Shown: piece by piece, positions 5,040-12,351 of the stretch | Position numbering within the stretch: the first letter of the stretch is position 1 | Layout of the letters: the number at the start of each line of letters is the position of its first letter | Assembly: GCA_003518045.1 (NCBI GenBank) | Contig: DOZK01000032.1 | Coordinates: forward strand, 7,485 to 26,300 | DNA from: Candidatus Nomurabacteria bacterium | Lineage (GTDB): Bacteria; Patescibacteriota; Minisyncoccia; Phycocordibacterales; UBA5272 | Length of the DNA stretch: 18,816 nucleotides | Direction: 5' to 3' | The notes under the pieces: model-generated | What the model was told of the DNA's origin: nothing | The model's database searches: none | Seen by the model: only the letters and a program-made list of their open reading frames with translations | Translations under genes and position numbers: made by a program

Positions 5040-6953
5040 ATGAAAGATACTTTTGATATTGAAAAACTGCATCCGCTGACGAGGTTGTTGTTGGAGAAGA
5101 GGGGGATCACAGAAGCGAAAGAAGTCGAGGATTTTTTATTTCCTTCGTATGAAAAACATATTGGAAATCCATTTGATATTTATGGGATGGATAAGGCGGT
5201 GGCAAGAATTATTACGGCTATAAAAAATGAGGAGAAAATTGCTGTGTATAGTGATTATGATTGTGATGGAATACCAGGCGGTGTTCTTCTGAGAACATTT
5301 TTTGATGATATTGGATATCCAGTAGAGATGTATGTGCCACATAGACATAATGAAGGGTATGGAATACATAATCATGCGATTGATGCGCTGAAAAAGAAAG
5401 GTGTGAGTTTAATTATTACGGTTGACTTGGCAATTACAAATATTGAGGAGGTTGCGTATGCAAAGAGTAAGGGTATTGATGTTATTGTGACGGATCACCA
5501 CCTTCCGATTACAGAAGAAGTAGGAAGCAGTAAGCAAGAGGCAAACAGGAAAGGGAAATCTAACTTGGAACTTGAAACTAAAAACTTGAAACTAGTCCAG
5601 ATAGTTCCAGATGCGGTGGCGGTGATTAATTCTAAGCAGGATGTGTGCAATTATCATGATGATATGTTGTGTGGATGTGCTGTGGCGTGGAAATTATCGT
5701 GTGCAATTTTGTCGACACTTCGTGCCGACAAAATTGCACAGGATAATTTCCATGAAGCAGGAAGCATGAAGCAAGAAGCAAGAAGGGGAGACGAAAAACG
5801 AATAACGAATAACGAAGAACGGGAAGTTTTTCAATCTGTTTTACAAACAGTTGAAAAACTTCCAACAGGATATGAAAAGTGGTTGCTTGATTTGGTTGGC
5901 ATATCAACTATCTCCGACATGGTTCCGCTTGTAAAAGAAAATCGAGCGCTCGCACATTTCGGTTTGAAAGTTTTACGACAGACAAAACGCCATGGGCTTA
6001 ATCAGATTTTTCTCATGCAGGGAGTTTCCAAAGAACATTTAACAGAAGAAGATATTGCTTTTACTATTGCACCACGCATTAATGCGGCAGGGAGAATGGG
6101 TGATCCAATACAAGCACATAATATGTTATATGCGAAAAATAGTGTTACAGCACAAGGTTTTGTAGAAGATTTAGAAGCTTTAAATATGGAAAGAAAAGAA
6201 AGTGTGAAGGATATTACGGGTACCATTTCTTTTGATCATCATGTTTATAAAAATGATGTGGTTGCGGTAGGGGATTTATCATGGGGTCCTGGAGTGCTTG
6301 GATTAATTGCACAGAAGATTATTGATGAGACAGGGAAGCCAACTTTCGTATACGGACAAGGAGATGACAAGAGTACAGTTAAGGGGTCGTGTAGATCAAG
6401 AGGGGATGTGCATGTGGTAGAACTCATGGCACGAGTACAAGAATTATTTCCTGGTGTGATTACACATTCAGGTGGGCATGAACAAGCGGGGGGATTTTCT
6501 TGTGCATTAGATAGAATAGGGGAATTGTCGGACGCTCTTAACGAAGCTATTAAGCACGTAGAGAAAAAAGAAATCGCCAGTGAAAAGTTAGTACCAGATA
6601 CAGAGTTAACATTAGATGATGTTAATCTTGTAACACATAATGCAATAAATATCCTTGCGCCGTTCGGAGTTGGAAATCATAAACCATTATTTTCATTTTC
6701 TAAAGCAACACCACAATCAGTGAGATGGTTTGGGAAGAAAGGGGAACACTTGGAAGTGATATACCCACGAGCAAAGGGTGAAGTCAAAGCAATAATATTT
6801 TTTGCACCAAAAGATTTAGAAGCAAAATTATATTCCTCGCCGTCGCTCGGAACCTCCGCTACGCTACGGCCTCATACACTTCTTGCTCATTTAGAAAAAT
6901 CCGTATTTAGAGGGAAGACGGAGTTGAGATTGAGGATAAGGGAGATTAAGTAA
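5040..6953 (+). CDS. recJ: Single-stranded-DNA-specific exonuclease RecJ
   Basis: RecJ degrades single-stranded DNA 5' to 3' in recombination and mismatch or gap repair. The DHH phosphoesterase core is clear: SDYDCDG (residues 71-77), DLA near 129, TDHH (151-154) and DLVGISTISDMVPLVKENR (284-302). The DHHA1 part has SGGHEQAGGFS near 477-487. At 637 aa it is longer than the usual 560-580. The excess sits in three in-frame insertions: residues about 160-188, about 221-270 (a long hairpin and low-complexity DNA) and about 598-613. The ATG lies 8 nt after TATACT (5026-5031) without a Shine-Dalgarno, suggesting a leaderless mRNA. Its last 51 bp are duplicated beyond dinD. Confidence 0.95.
   Translation: MKDTFDIEKLHPLTRLLLEKRGITEAKEVEDFLFPSYEKHIGNPFDIYGMDKAVARIITAIKNEEKIAVYSDYDCDGIPGGVLLRTFFDDIGYPVEMYVPHRHNEGYGIHNHAIDALKKKGVSLIITVDLAITNIEEVAYAKSKGIDVIVTDHHLPITEEVGSSKQEANRKGKSNLELETKNLKLVQIVPDAVAVINSKQDVCNYHDDMLCGCAVAWKLSCAILSTLRADKIAQDNFHEAGSMKQEARRGDEKRITNNEEREVFQSVLQTVEKLPTGYEKWLLDLVGISTISDMVPLVKENRALAHFGLKVLRQTKRHGLNQIFLMQGVSKEHLTEEDIAFTIAPRINAAGRMGDPIQAHNMLYAKNSVTAQGFVEDLEALNMERKESVKDITGTISFDHHVYKNDVVAVGDLSWGPGVLGLIAQKIIDETGKPTFVYGQGDDKSTVKGSCRSRGDVHVVELMARVQELFPGVITHSGGHEQAGGFSCALDRIGELSDALNEAIKHVEKKEIASEKLVPDTELTLDDVNLVTHNAINILAPFGVGNHKPLFSFSKATPQSVRWFGKKGEHLEVIYPRAKGEVKAIIFFAPKDLEAKLYSSPSLGTSATLRPHTLLAHLEKSVFRGKTELRLRIREIK
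5689..5751. repeat. Long inverted repeat inside recJ
   Basis: Arms 5689-5714 and 5726-5751 are 26 nt each with a single mismatch and an 11-nt loop. The inner arm contains CAATTTTGTCG/CGACAAAATTG. The reading frame of recJ runs straight through. It encodes residues about 217-237 of a region that has no counterpart in ordinary RecJ proteins, and it is followed by a run of short direct repeats (GAAGCA, CGAATAA) at 5752-5820. Confidence 0.9.
5822..5863. repeat. Second hairpin inside recJ
   Basis: GGAAGTTTTTCAA pairs with TTGAAAAACTTCC, and inside it CTGTTT pairs with AAACAG around a TAC loop. That gives a 19-bp stem with one bulged T. It lies at the end of the second recJ insertion, in frame. 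Confidence 0.85.
6896..6946 (+). repeat. Direct repeat, copy 1 (recJ 3' end)
   Basis: These 51 bp inside the last codons of recJ match 7952-8002 at 49 of 51 positions. Copy 2 lies just after dinD. The two copies bracket a segment of about 1 kb that holds the SOS-type promoter and dinD. Confidence 0.92.
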
Positions 6954-7026
6954 AAATATTTTTATCAGTATTCAAATATTAAGTTTTGAGTTATACACAG
7001 TTAAATATTTTTGTTCTATTGTATTA

Positions 7027-7038
7027 GAACAAACGTTC
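7027..7038. promoter_or_regulatory. LexA/SOS box upstream of dinD
   Basis: GAACAAACGTTC fits the GAAC-N4-GTTC SOS box of Gram-positive type LexA (RNRY spacer A-A-A-C). It overlaps a second inverted repeat, TTTGTTCTA-TTGTAT-TAGAACAAA (7010-7033), so two LexA half-site pairs may be present. A -10-like TATAAT lies at 7085-7090, 12 nt before the dinD ATG. No lexA or recA gene is in the window. Confidence 0.7.
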
Positions 7039-7102
7039 TACTAAACTTAATATATAAACAAAAGGTATATATTATAAAAATTGATATAATAAACTTAACA
7101 AT

Positions 7103-7942
7103 ATGGATAAAGCTCTTATGTATGTACAAAATAATTTAGAATCCATTCGACAAGAAAACAAAAATCTTGAATTTTGGTCTTCAAGAGATTTAATAGCTGT
7201 TCTTGGATATACGGAATGGAGAAAATTTGTAGGTGTTATAGAAAAGGCAAAAGAAGCTTGTAAAACCTCAGGACAAACGATCACTGACCATTTTGTCGGC
7301 GCCGACAAAATGGTATTGACAGGGTCTGGTGCGCAACGTCGCGTAGATGATATTTTGCTTACTCGTTATGCTTGTTATTTGGTTGCGCAAAATGGCGACC
7401 AACGAAAAGTGCAGATTGCATTAGCTCAAACATACTTTGCAGTGCAAACACGTAAACAAGAATTGCTTGAACAAAGAGAAAATGAAAGTAAAAGACTTGT
7501 ATCAAGATCAAAACTTAAAGAAACCGAAAAGAAAATTCAATCCACTGTATATGAGCGTGGTATTCGGTTGCCAGTTGAATTTGGAACGTTTAAAAATAAA
7601 CACATAGAAGCTTTATATGGAGGTCTATCGGTTGTTGATTTAAAAAAGAAAAAAGGAATTCCGCCAACTCGGGCGCTTGCTGATTTTGATACTGATGTTG
7701 AACTTAAGGCAAAAGACTTTGCACTTGCGATGACTGATCATAATATTAAACAGAAAAACATTCGTGGAAAGTATCAAATGACTGAAGAAGTCGTTAAAAA
7801 TAGTAAAGCAACTCGTCAAACACTCTTGTCTCGTGATATACGCCCAGAAAACTTGAAAGCCGAAGAAGATTTAAAACTCATTGGATCAAGACGTAAAAAA
7901 GAATTAAAGGTTTTTAAAAATAAGAAAATATCACGTAGTTAG
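7103..7942 (+). CDS. dinD: DNA-damage-inducible protein D (DinD)
   Basis: This 279-aa protein matches DinD over its whole length (E. coli DinD is about 274 aa). Shared stretches include the BRO-N-like start FWSSRDLIAVLGYTEWRKF, then AKEACKTSGQTITDHF, LTRYACYLVAQNGD and AQTYFAVQTRKQEL, and later EALYGGL. In E. coli, DinD is SOS-induced and inhibits RecA-mediated strand exchange by acting on RecA filaments; the same role here is inferred. The SOS box at 7027-7038 supports damage induction. The C terminus is lysine/arginine-rich and diverges. A perfect 28-bp palindrome lies in the coding sequence at 7287-7314. The gene is on a 1-kb segment flanked by recJ-end duplicates, a sign of insertion. Confidence 0.93.
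   Translation: MDKALMYVQNNLESIRQENKNLEFWSSRDLIAVLGYTEWRKFVGVIEKAKEACKTSGQTITDHFVGADKMVLTGSGAQRRVDDILLTRYACYLVAQNGDQRKVQIALAQTYFAVQTRKQELLEQRENESKRLVSRSKLKETEKKIQSTVYERGIRLPVEFGTFKNKHIEALYGGLSVVDLKKKKGIPPTRALADFDTDVELKAKDFALAMTDHNIKQKNIRGKYQMTEEVVKNSKATRQTLLSRDIRPENLKAEEDLKLIGSRRKKELKVFKNKKISRS
7287..7314. repeat. Perfect 28-bp palindrome inside dinD
   Basis: ACCATTTTGTCGGC is followed directly by its reverse complement. It encodes HFVGADKMV, where E. coli DinD has HFEEILDMV, so it changes residues without changing length. Its core ATTTTGTCG...CGACAAAAT is shared with the recJ hairpin at 5689-5751. Confidence 0.9.
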
Positions 7943-7951
7943 ATGTAGCTT

Positions 7952-8002
7952 AAAATCCGTATTTAGAGGAAAGACAGAGTTGAGATTGAGGATAAGGGAG
8001 AT
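7952..8002 (+). repeat. Direct repeat, copy 2 (recJ 3' end duplicate)
   Basis: This intergenic copy has 49 of 51 matches to the recJ 3' end at 6896-6946. It starts 9 bp after the dinD stop codon. It does not carry the recJ stop codon itself, as similarity ends at GGGAGAT. Confidence 0.92.
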
Positions 8003-8053
8003 AAAAATTAAAGATTCAAGGTGAATATTTAAAAGTACGTTATAATTATTAAT

Positions 8054-10615
8054 ATGAAATCTAATCTAGAAATTCATCAGTCGCCATCAATTACATCCCT
8101 ACAAGAAGTTCCGGTTGATAGTACACAGGGAACCGTTGGTTTTTTACGAAACATTAGAGGTGGCGTTGCTGCGAACGAAGAAAATGACACTGAATTTTCT
8201 AAAAGAGTTATTGTTAGAAAGAAAAGTTTGTTAATTACTCCAGAATTAACTAATAAGTTGGAGTCATTTAATATGAATGACGAAGAAATTAAAGTATTGG
8301 CAAAGCTGCTTAAAAGCTACGCAGATGATAAATCCTTAGGAACTTTTGTTTTTGAATCAGGAGGACAGTTTGTGATTAATCAAAAAGTTTTTAGATTATT
8401 TTCCATAAGAGATATTGTTCGCGGTATATTTTCCAATCATTATGGAAAAACTTTTGAAGTAATTGGTTCGGCCCTTTTGAAATGTGGGGCGCTTAAAAAC
8501 TCTGGTATAAATTCACTCGATTCTTTTAAGGAGTTAATCGGTAAGGATGTTAAATATAAGGTTCAAGCTATTAGTAATCCACCGGCATCTTTAGAAGAAC
8601 TCCTTTCAGGAAAAGAAAACACATTAAATAATAAAAAATATGGCAATGATATAAATGATGACATTATCCTTGAAGATGGTACTGTTACCAATAGATCAGA
8701 AATTTTATTTGCTCGTGCTTTAAATGATATTGGTGTCCAACGAAATAAGGAGGGAAAGCTTGTTTATTCTAGTGGAGAAAAAGCTGGAAAACCATTTACT
8801 CTTGAAGGAAATGTGGGGATACTTGTATCCCTTATGGATAGGGTACGAGATCAAAAAAGAAATATCTCATCTGTAGATTCTACTCTTGTAACAGTGATAC
8901 CAAGATTTTTTTCAAACCTACTTGCTAAAGGTGTTATAAATATGAGTGATTTTAATCTGTATAGTACGGAGACCAATTATACATATCTTTCGAAACCAAT
9001 AGGGTCCAGTTTTCAGGTAATGCTTCCAACTCAGGATGGTAAATTAACAGCCCAGTATTATATAGGAAGAAATGTGTATTCGGGAACAGAAAGAGAAATT
9101 GATCGTGACTCTTCCATAATCCGAGTCCTTGATTATAAAACTGGAGGAATATTTGAAAAATCTGGATTAAACGACGATCTCCATCTTTTGTACACCTTTC
9201 CTTTAATACCTACTGAGCTGATAGAGGAACGTAAAAAATTACAACAAGAAAAAGTGGAGTCAGGAACAAAGAGCCAGGCAGTCGTAACTGTTGGAGGTAA
9301 AGAAATGCGGCTCACTCCTTATAGCAATAAAGAATCTAATACAGATGCTGTTTTTAATATGCGCTATGAGCTCTTACGGTTAGGAATTTATTCTACGACA
9401 ATCCCTTGGGAAGACCAGGTTTCTTTATATAAAGGACTTGCCGGTGGAGGAGGGAGATCAGACAGAATAAAAAAGTTTGCGAAAGAGTTTGGTGAGAGTG
9501 GAATCAAAGCATTTCTTTCTTATGAAAAAAATTCGGTTGTAAGCAAAATAATTTATGATCTCTCAGAAAAAAACCCTAAACTTGCCCATCAGGTTTTTGA
9601 TAAAATAGCACAAATTGTTGATCAGATTAATCAAATAGATCTCTTTTTAGAAAACACTTTTGGTAAAGAAACAAATTTAAGCAATGTGCGAGCACAGGTC
9701 CGAAGCTCTTTATTGGGGAAGGCAACATCAGTGCTTGAAGCAGTTTCTGATGATTCATATTCAGAAGTGAAGACGCTTGAGAAGTTGAGTGTAATCAATA
9801 CGCAAACCCTTCTTTTTACTTCTTCTTTCAAATCACTAATAGAAAGTGGTTTTGTTGTCTCTTTGGAAGATATTGCGAATGCAGAGCTTGTTACTCATAC
9901 AGGTGAGACACTATCTCGTGAGGATTATGGGCTTATGTTTGATATGTATAAGAAGAATCAAGGAGCAAATAGTGCTATAAATCAAGAACTTATTTTAAAA
10001 AGTTTTTCTGAGACAGCAGAAAACCCTAAGGCCAGATTTCATATGTTCAAGTGGAATAATAAATTACAAGGGTTTGTAGTTTTTCAAGATGATAAGCATG
10101 GCTTTGCTAAAGGTTCTGCATTTAACGTCGACCCAGAGACTATCGGGTATAAAATAGGAGATGCAATACTTAATCAAGTGATAAAGAGGGAAGCAGAAGC
10201 CAGACCCTTAATTGCTGATGTTTTAGCTCTTAACACCATTGTTCCTAAATATCTTAATACCGGCTGGGTTGCTACACGATTTTTTATTGATAACACTGAT
10301 CCAGTATTAGACATAATTCAAGACCATCATTCAAATGAAATGTATTGGGGTAAAACTGCTACACCGGAAGCAATTATGTCGCTCACTGCTCCGCAAAAAG
10401 TTGGGAGGAATGACGTTGTAATAGAGATTGCCCATAATCAAAAAGATCTCATTGAAAAGTATAAAAATAATTTCGAAAAAGGATTATGTCTTACTAGAAT
10501 TGTTAGAAATAATACTGGGGATATGTATTACGGAGTTTTTGAGCCTTTTATAAAACCAGAACCAAAGATAAAACCGACAGGTGAAGATATTACTGAGGAA
10601 TCGTTAGTTGAATAG
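8054..10615 (+). CDS. Large uncharacterised protein with GNAT-like C-terminal part
   Basis: This 853-aa protein has no signal peptide or membrane segment and is probably cytoplasmic. I do not recognise the first 650 residues. They hold charged helical stretches, a possible nucleotide- or phosphate-binding loop GLAGGGGRSDR near residue 470, and no repeats. Residues about 655-745 resemble a GNAT acetyltransferase: a strand pair (HMFKWNNKLQGFVVFQ), then FNVDPETIGYKIGDAILNQV as a possible acetyl-CoA loop and helix, then LALNTIVPKYLNTGW, like the N-xx-A-xx-Y-xx-x-GF end of that fold. This is a pattern judgement. The ATG lies 7 nt after TATAAT (8041-8046) with no Shine-Dalgarno, so the mRNA is probably leaderless. 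Its 3' end overlaps the convergent regulator gene by 26 bp. Confidence 0.8.
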   Translation: MKSNLEIHQSPSITSLQEVPVDSTQGTVGFLRNIRGGVAANEENDTEFSKRVIVRKKSLLITPELTNKLESFNMNDEEIKVLAKLLKSYADDKSLGTFVFESGGQFVINQKVFRLFSIRDIVRGIFSNHYGKTFEVIGSALLKCGALKNSGINSLDSFKELIGKDVKYKVQAISNPPASLEELLSGKENTLNNKKYGNDINDDIILEDGTVTNRSEILFARALNDIGVQRNKEGKLVYSSGEKAGKPFTLEGNVGILVSLMDRVRDQKRNISSVDSTLVTVIPRFFSNLLAKGVINMSDFNLYSTETNYTYLSKPIGSSFQVMLPTQDGKLTAQYYIGRNVYSGTEREIDRDSSIIRVLDYKTGGIFEKSGLNDDLHLLYTFPLIPTELIEERKKLQQEKVESGTKSQAVVTVGGKEMRLTPYSNKESNTDAVFNMRYELLRLGIYSTTIPWEDQVSLYKGLAGGGGRSDRIKKFAKEFGESGIKAFLSYEKNSVVSKIIYDLSEKNPKLAHQVFDKIAQIVDQINQIDLFLENTFGKETNLSNVRAQVRSSLLGKATSVLEAVSDDSYSEVKTLEKLSVINTQTLLFTSSFKSLIESGFVVSLEDIANAELVTHTGETLSREDYGLMFDMYKKNQGANSAINQELILKSFSETAENPKARFHMFKWNNKLQGFVVFQDDKHGFAKGSAFNVDPETIGYKIGDAILNQVIKREAEARPLIADVLALNTIVPKYLNTGWVATRFFIDNTDPVLDIIQDHHSNEMYWGKTATPEAIMSLTAPQKVGRNDVVIEIAHNQKDLIEKYKNNFEKGLCLTRIVRNNTGDMYYGVFEPFIKPEPKIKPTGEDITEESLVE

Positions 10616-11360
10616 CTTTATCATATAAACACATGAATATGTGTTTATGCATTTCATAAATATTGGTGTCCTCTATTATAACTCCCAGGGTTTTGTTTTC
10701 TACTAAAGTAAGGTATGAGATTTTATTATCATATATAAACATGACGACATTAAATGGTTTATCGCTTGGCTTTATAACTCGTACATGGCTGGTGGCTTCT
10801 TCTTTAAGAGTATTGTACAGATTTCTTGTGAAAGGGGAATCTGTAATGAGTAATTTCTTTTCAATATGTAAATCCCCTCGCTTTTTTACGTGGTCGTCAC
10901 TTTCTTTCTTGAAACGAGTTTCAATAATTTCAATATCTGCGTATTGAAGAACCTCGGTCTTTGAAGTTAGTGTGTCATTTAATATATAAGCAAAGCCCTC
11001 CCTCCCTTCATAGTAAGTTACAACAGGTTTATTGGTGTTTAATTGATAATGCGAGATGAGAGAAGGAAGAATACTTTCGATTGCGGACTTTTTATTGTCT
11101 ATGGATTGCCTATCGCGCTCAATATATTCAAGAAGCGCACGAGGATTTTCAATTCTGAAGTGAGAGACTTTGTTTTTCTCTTGAAAGGCGACAATACCCT
11201 TACCCACAAGCGAGTCGAGGACATTGTAGGTATTACCACGCTTAAGATCTGTCTGCTTGATTATTTCACCAGCAGAAGATTCACCATTTTTTAATAAGTA
11301 ATCATAAATAATTGCTTCACTTTCCGTAAGTCCAGCGTTTATGAGATGTTCTATATGCAT
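10590..11360 (-). CDS. TrmB-family transcriptional regulator 2
   Basis: This 256-aa protein has an N-terminal winged helix-turn-helix (INAGLTESEAIIYDYLLKNG, then TDLKRGNTYNVLDSLVGKGIV), a linker helix and a C-terminal domain, as in the regulators at 4218 and 15884. The ATG lies 6 nt after the minus-strand hexamer TATGCT (11367-11372), suggesting a leaderless transcript. The upstream spacer holds a sequence element that is also found upstream of regulator 3. It is divergent from the ncRNA promoter at 11535 and therefore a candidate controller of that RNA. Its 3' end overlaps the 8054-10615 gene, convergently. Confidence 0.85.
   Translation of the reverse strand: MHIEHLINAGLTESEAIIYDYLLKNGESSAGEIIKQTDLKRGNTYNVLDSLVGKGIVAFQEKNKVSHFRIENPRALLEYIERDRQSIDNKKSAIESILPSLISHYQLNTNKPVVTYYEGREGFAYILNDTLTSKTEVLQYADIEIIETRFKKESDDHVKKRGDLHIEKKLLITDSPFTRNLYNTLKEEATSHVRVIKPSDKPFNVVMFIYDNKISYLTLVENKTLGVIIEDTNIYEMHKHIFMCLYDKAIQLTIPQ
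10625..10648. terminator. Hairpin between convergent genes
   Basis: ATAAACACAT-GAAT-ATGTGTTTAT is a perfect 10-bp stem just after the stop codon at 10615 and inside the 3' coding part of regulator 2. It has no T tract. It may slow polymerases or protect an RNA end. Confidence 0.45.
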
Positions 11361-11403
11361 AGATATAGCATAACATAGTTTTTTATGTTAATTCACAAGT
11401 TTG

Positions 11404-11454
11404 TGACAACTTAGGTATTTAAAACACTAGGTGTCATGAAAATTTGACAACTTA
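11404..11454. promoter_or_regulatory. Shared operator-like element upstream of regulator 2
   Basis: TGACAACTTA occurs at 11404-11413 and again at 11445-11454. Between them AAACACTA-GG-TGTCA (11422-11436) and TTGACA (11444-11449) form the inverted repeat TGTCA-N8-TGACA. The same order of words, AAACACTA-N2-TGTCA-(A)TGA-AAAATTGACA, appears at about 15778-15808 upstream of regulator 3. It is probably a binding site used by both regulators. Confidence 0.6.
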
Positions 11455-11534
11455 ATTTTAATAAAATTAAACCAAATAATCCTTATTATATAACACAATT
11501 TGTGTATTTTTGATAAGTAATCAATCATAAGCTA

Positions 11535-11563
11535 TTGACAAGTTATGAAATAGCTGATATAAT
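11535..11563 (+). promoter_or_regulatory. Perfect sigma70 promoter for a noncoding transcript
   Basis: TTGACA (11535-11540), a 17-bp spacer, and TATAAT (11558-11563) match the consensus at every position. The -35 lies within an inverted repeat GCTATT...AATAGC (11531-11554), a likely operator. Transcription should start near 11570. No reading frame with a ribosome-binding site follows for several hundred bases. Confidence 0.88.
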
Positions 11564-11569
11564 GTTCAT

Positions 11570-12213
11570 ATAACGATGACAAAAGCAAAAGGCTTAGTAA
11601 TCGTAAGGTTCTTTAAAAAAGCAGTTTGAGGTAAATATCTGAACTTCACTCTAATTGATTTAAATATCAAAGAGCAACCGGAAAGCTAACAAAACCAGCA
11701 AGAGGAGAGAGTGAATGGATTCTAGATATTTAATTCAACACTGATTTGCACGCAAGGTTAGGATGTCTCGAAAATGTAGCCCGCAAATGGCACAGAAGTA
11801 AAGATTGGTCCTACGGGGGCGAAAGCTCTGACAAATACCTGCACCAGCATTCATTCTTAATGATGTCTGATGAGCTTAGATGGATCTAACCAGTCCCTGA
11901 GCTTATAAACATCCTTACGAGTTTAGAGGAGAGACGTAAAGGAGTAGAGTTATTTTGACAATAGAATAAGAGATACAAAGTAATGATGAAGTACTGCACT
12001 GTGTATACAGGCTGGTAATAAGTGAAATGTATGAGAAGTTTTAGGGGTTTATTACGTAAATTTCTAAAACAAAAGTGGTACTGCAAAACAAATTCTGAGG
12101 AGAGTATGTTTTGTAGCCACCCAGCACTTATTTTCCCTGTTATCTAGAAAATGTGGTGATATTATTTTAGGAGCATGGAAGAATTAAATAATGAAAATAA
12201 GTGCTGGGTGGCT
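11570..12213 (+). ncRNA. Candidate long structured noncoding RNA
   Basis: About 640 nt lie downstream of a perfect promoter and have stops in all frames. Local helices can be read: CTCT-TTGAT/ATCAA-AGAG (about 11650-11675), a GGGC-GAAA-GCTC stem with a GNRA tetraloop near 11816-11832, TTAGAT-GG-ATCTAA (about 11876-11889), TTACG/CGTAA (about 11917-11940) and CTGT-GTAT-ACAG near 11999-12010. Purine-rich single-stranded segments lie between them, as in large ornate RNAs. I could not match it to RNase P RNA, tmRNA, SRP RNA or a group I or II intron. The 3' end is placed at a 21-bp inverted repeat and is a guess. Divergent neighbour: TrmB-type regulator 2. Confidence 0.6.
12115..12213. repeat. 21-bp perfect inverted repeat
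   Basis: Arms 12115-12135 and 12193-12213 (AGCCACCCAGCACTT... and its complement) match at 21 of 21 positions around a 57-nt loop. It may close the 3' end of the ncRNA or be a MITE-like remnant; I see no target-site duplication. The right arm also lies in a 22-codon frame (12175-12243, MEELNNENKCWVAD...) that starts right after AGGAG, but the spacing of 1 nt is too short for normal initiation. Confidence 0.85.
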
Positions 12214-12351
12214 GATGCAAATAATATTTGTGTTGGTCGCTGAAAACTATCTCGCGAGATTGCTTCCGCGAGTCTAAATAAGAGCAATTTTTTTGTTACA
12301 GACAAGTAGCAACGAGAGCTCGTTGTAAAAGCTGTGGCAAGAGGAGACCAA

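Noticed and set aside
6991..6999. DnaA-box-like TTATACACA upstream of dinD
   Set aside because: A single isolated match in AT-rich DNA, expected by chance.
6952..7951. Classic insertion sequence carrying dinD
   Set aside because: There is no transposase or terminal inverted repeat. The bracket is a recJ-end duplication and not a short target-site duplication.
11570..12110. RNase P RNA, tmRNA, SRP RNA, group I or group II intron
   Set aside because: I looked for the conserved cores: GAGGAAAGTC and ACAGAA of RNase P, the tRNA-like ends of tmRNA, the SRP Alu/GNAR loop, the group I P7 region and group II domain V. I did not find them.
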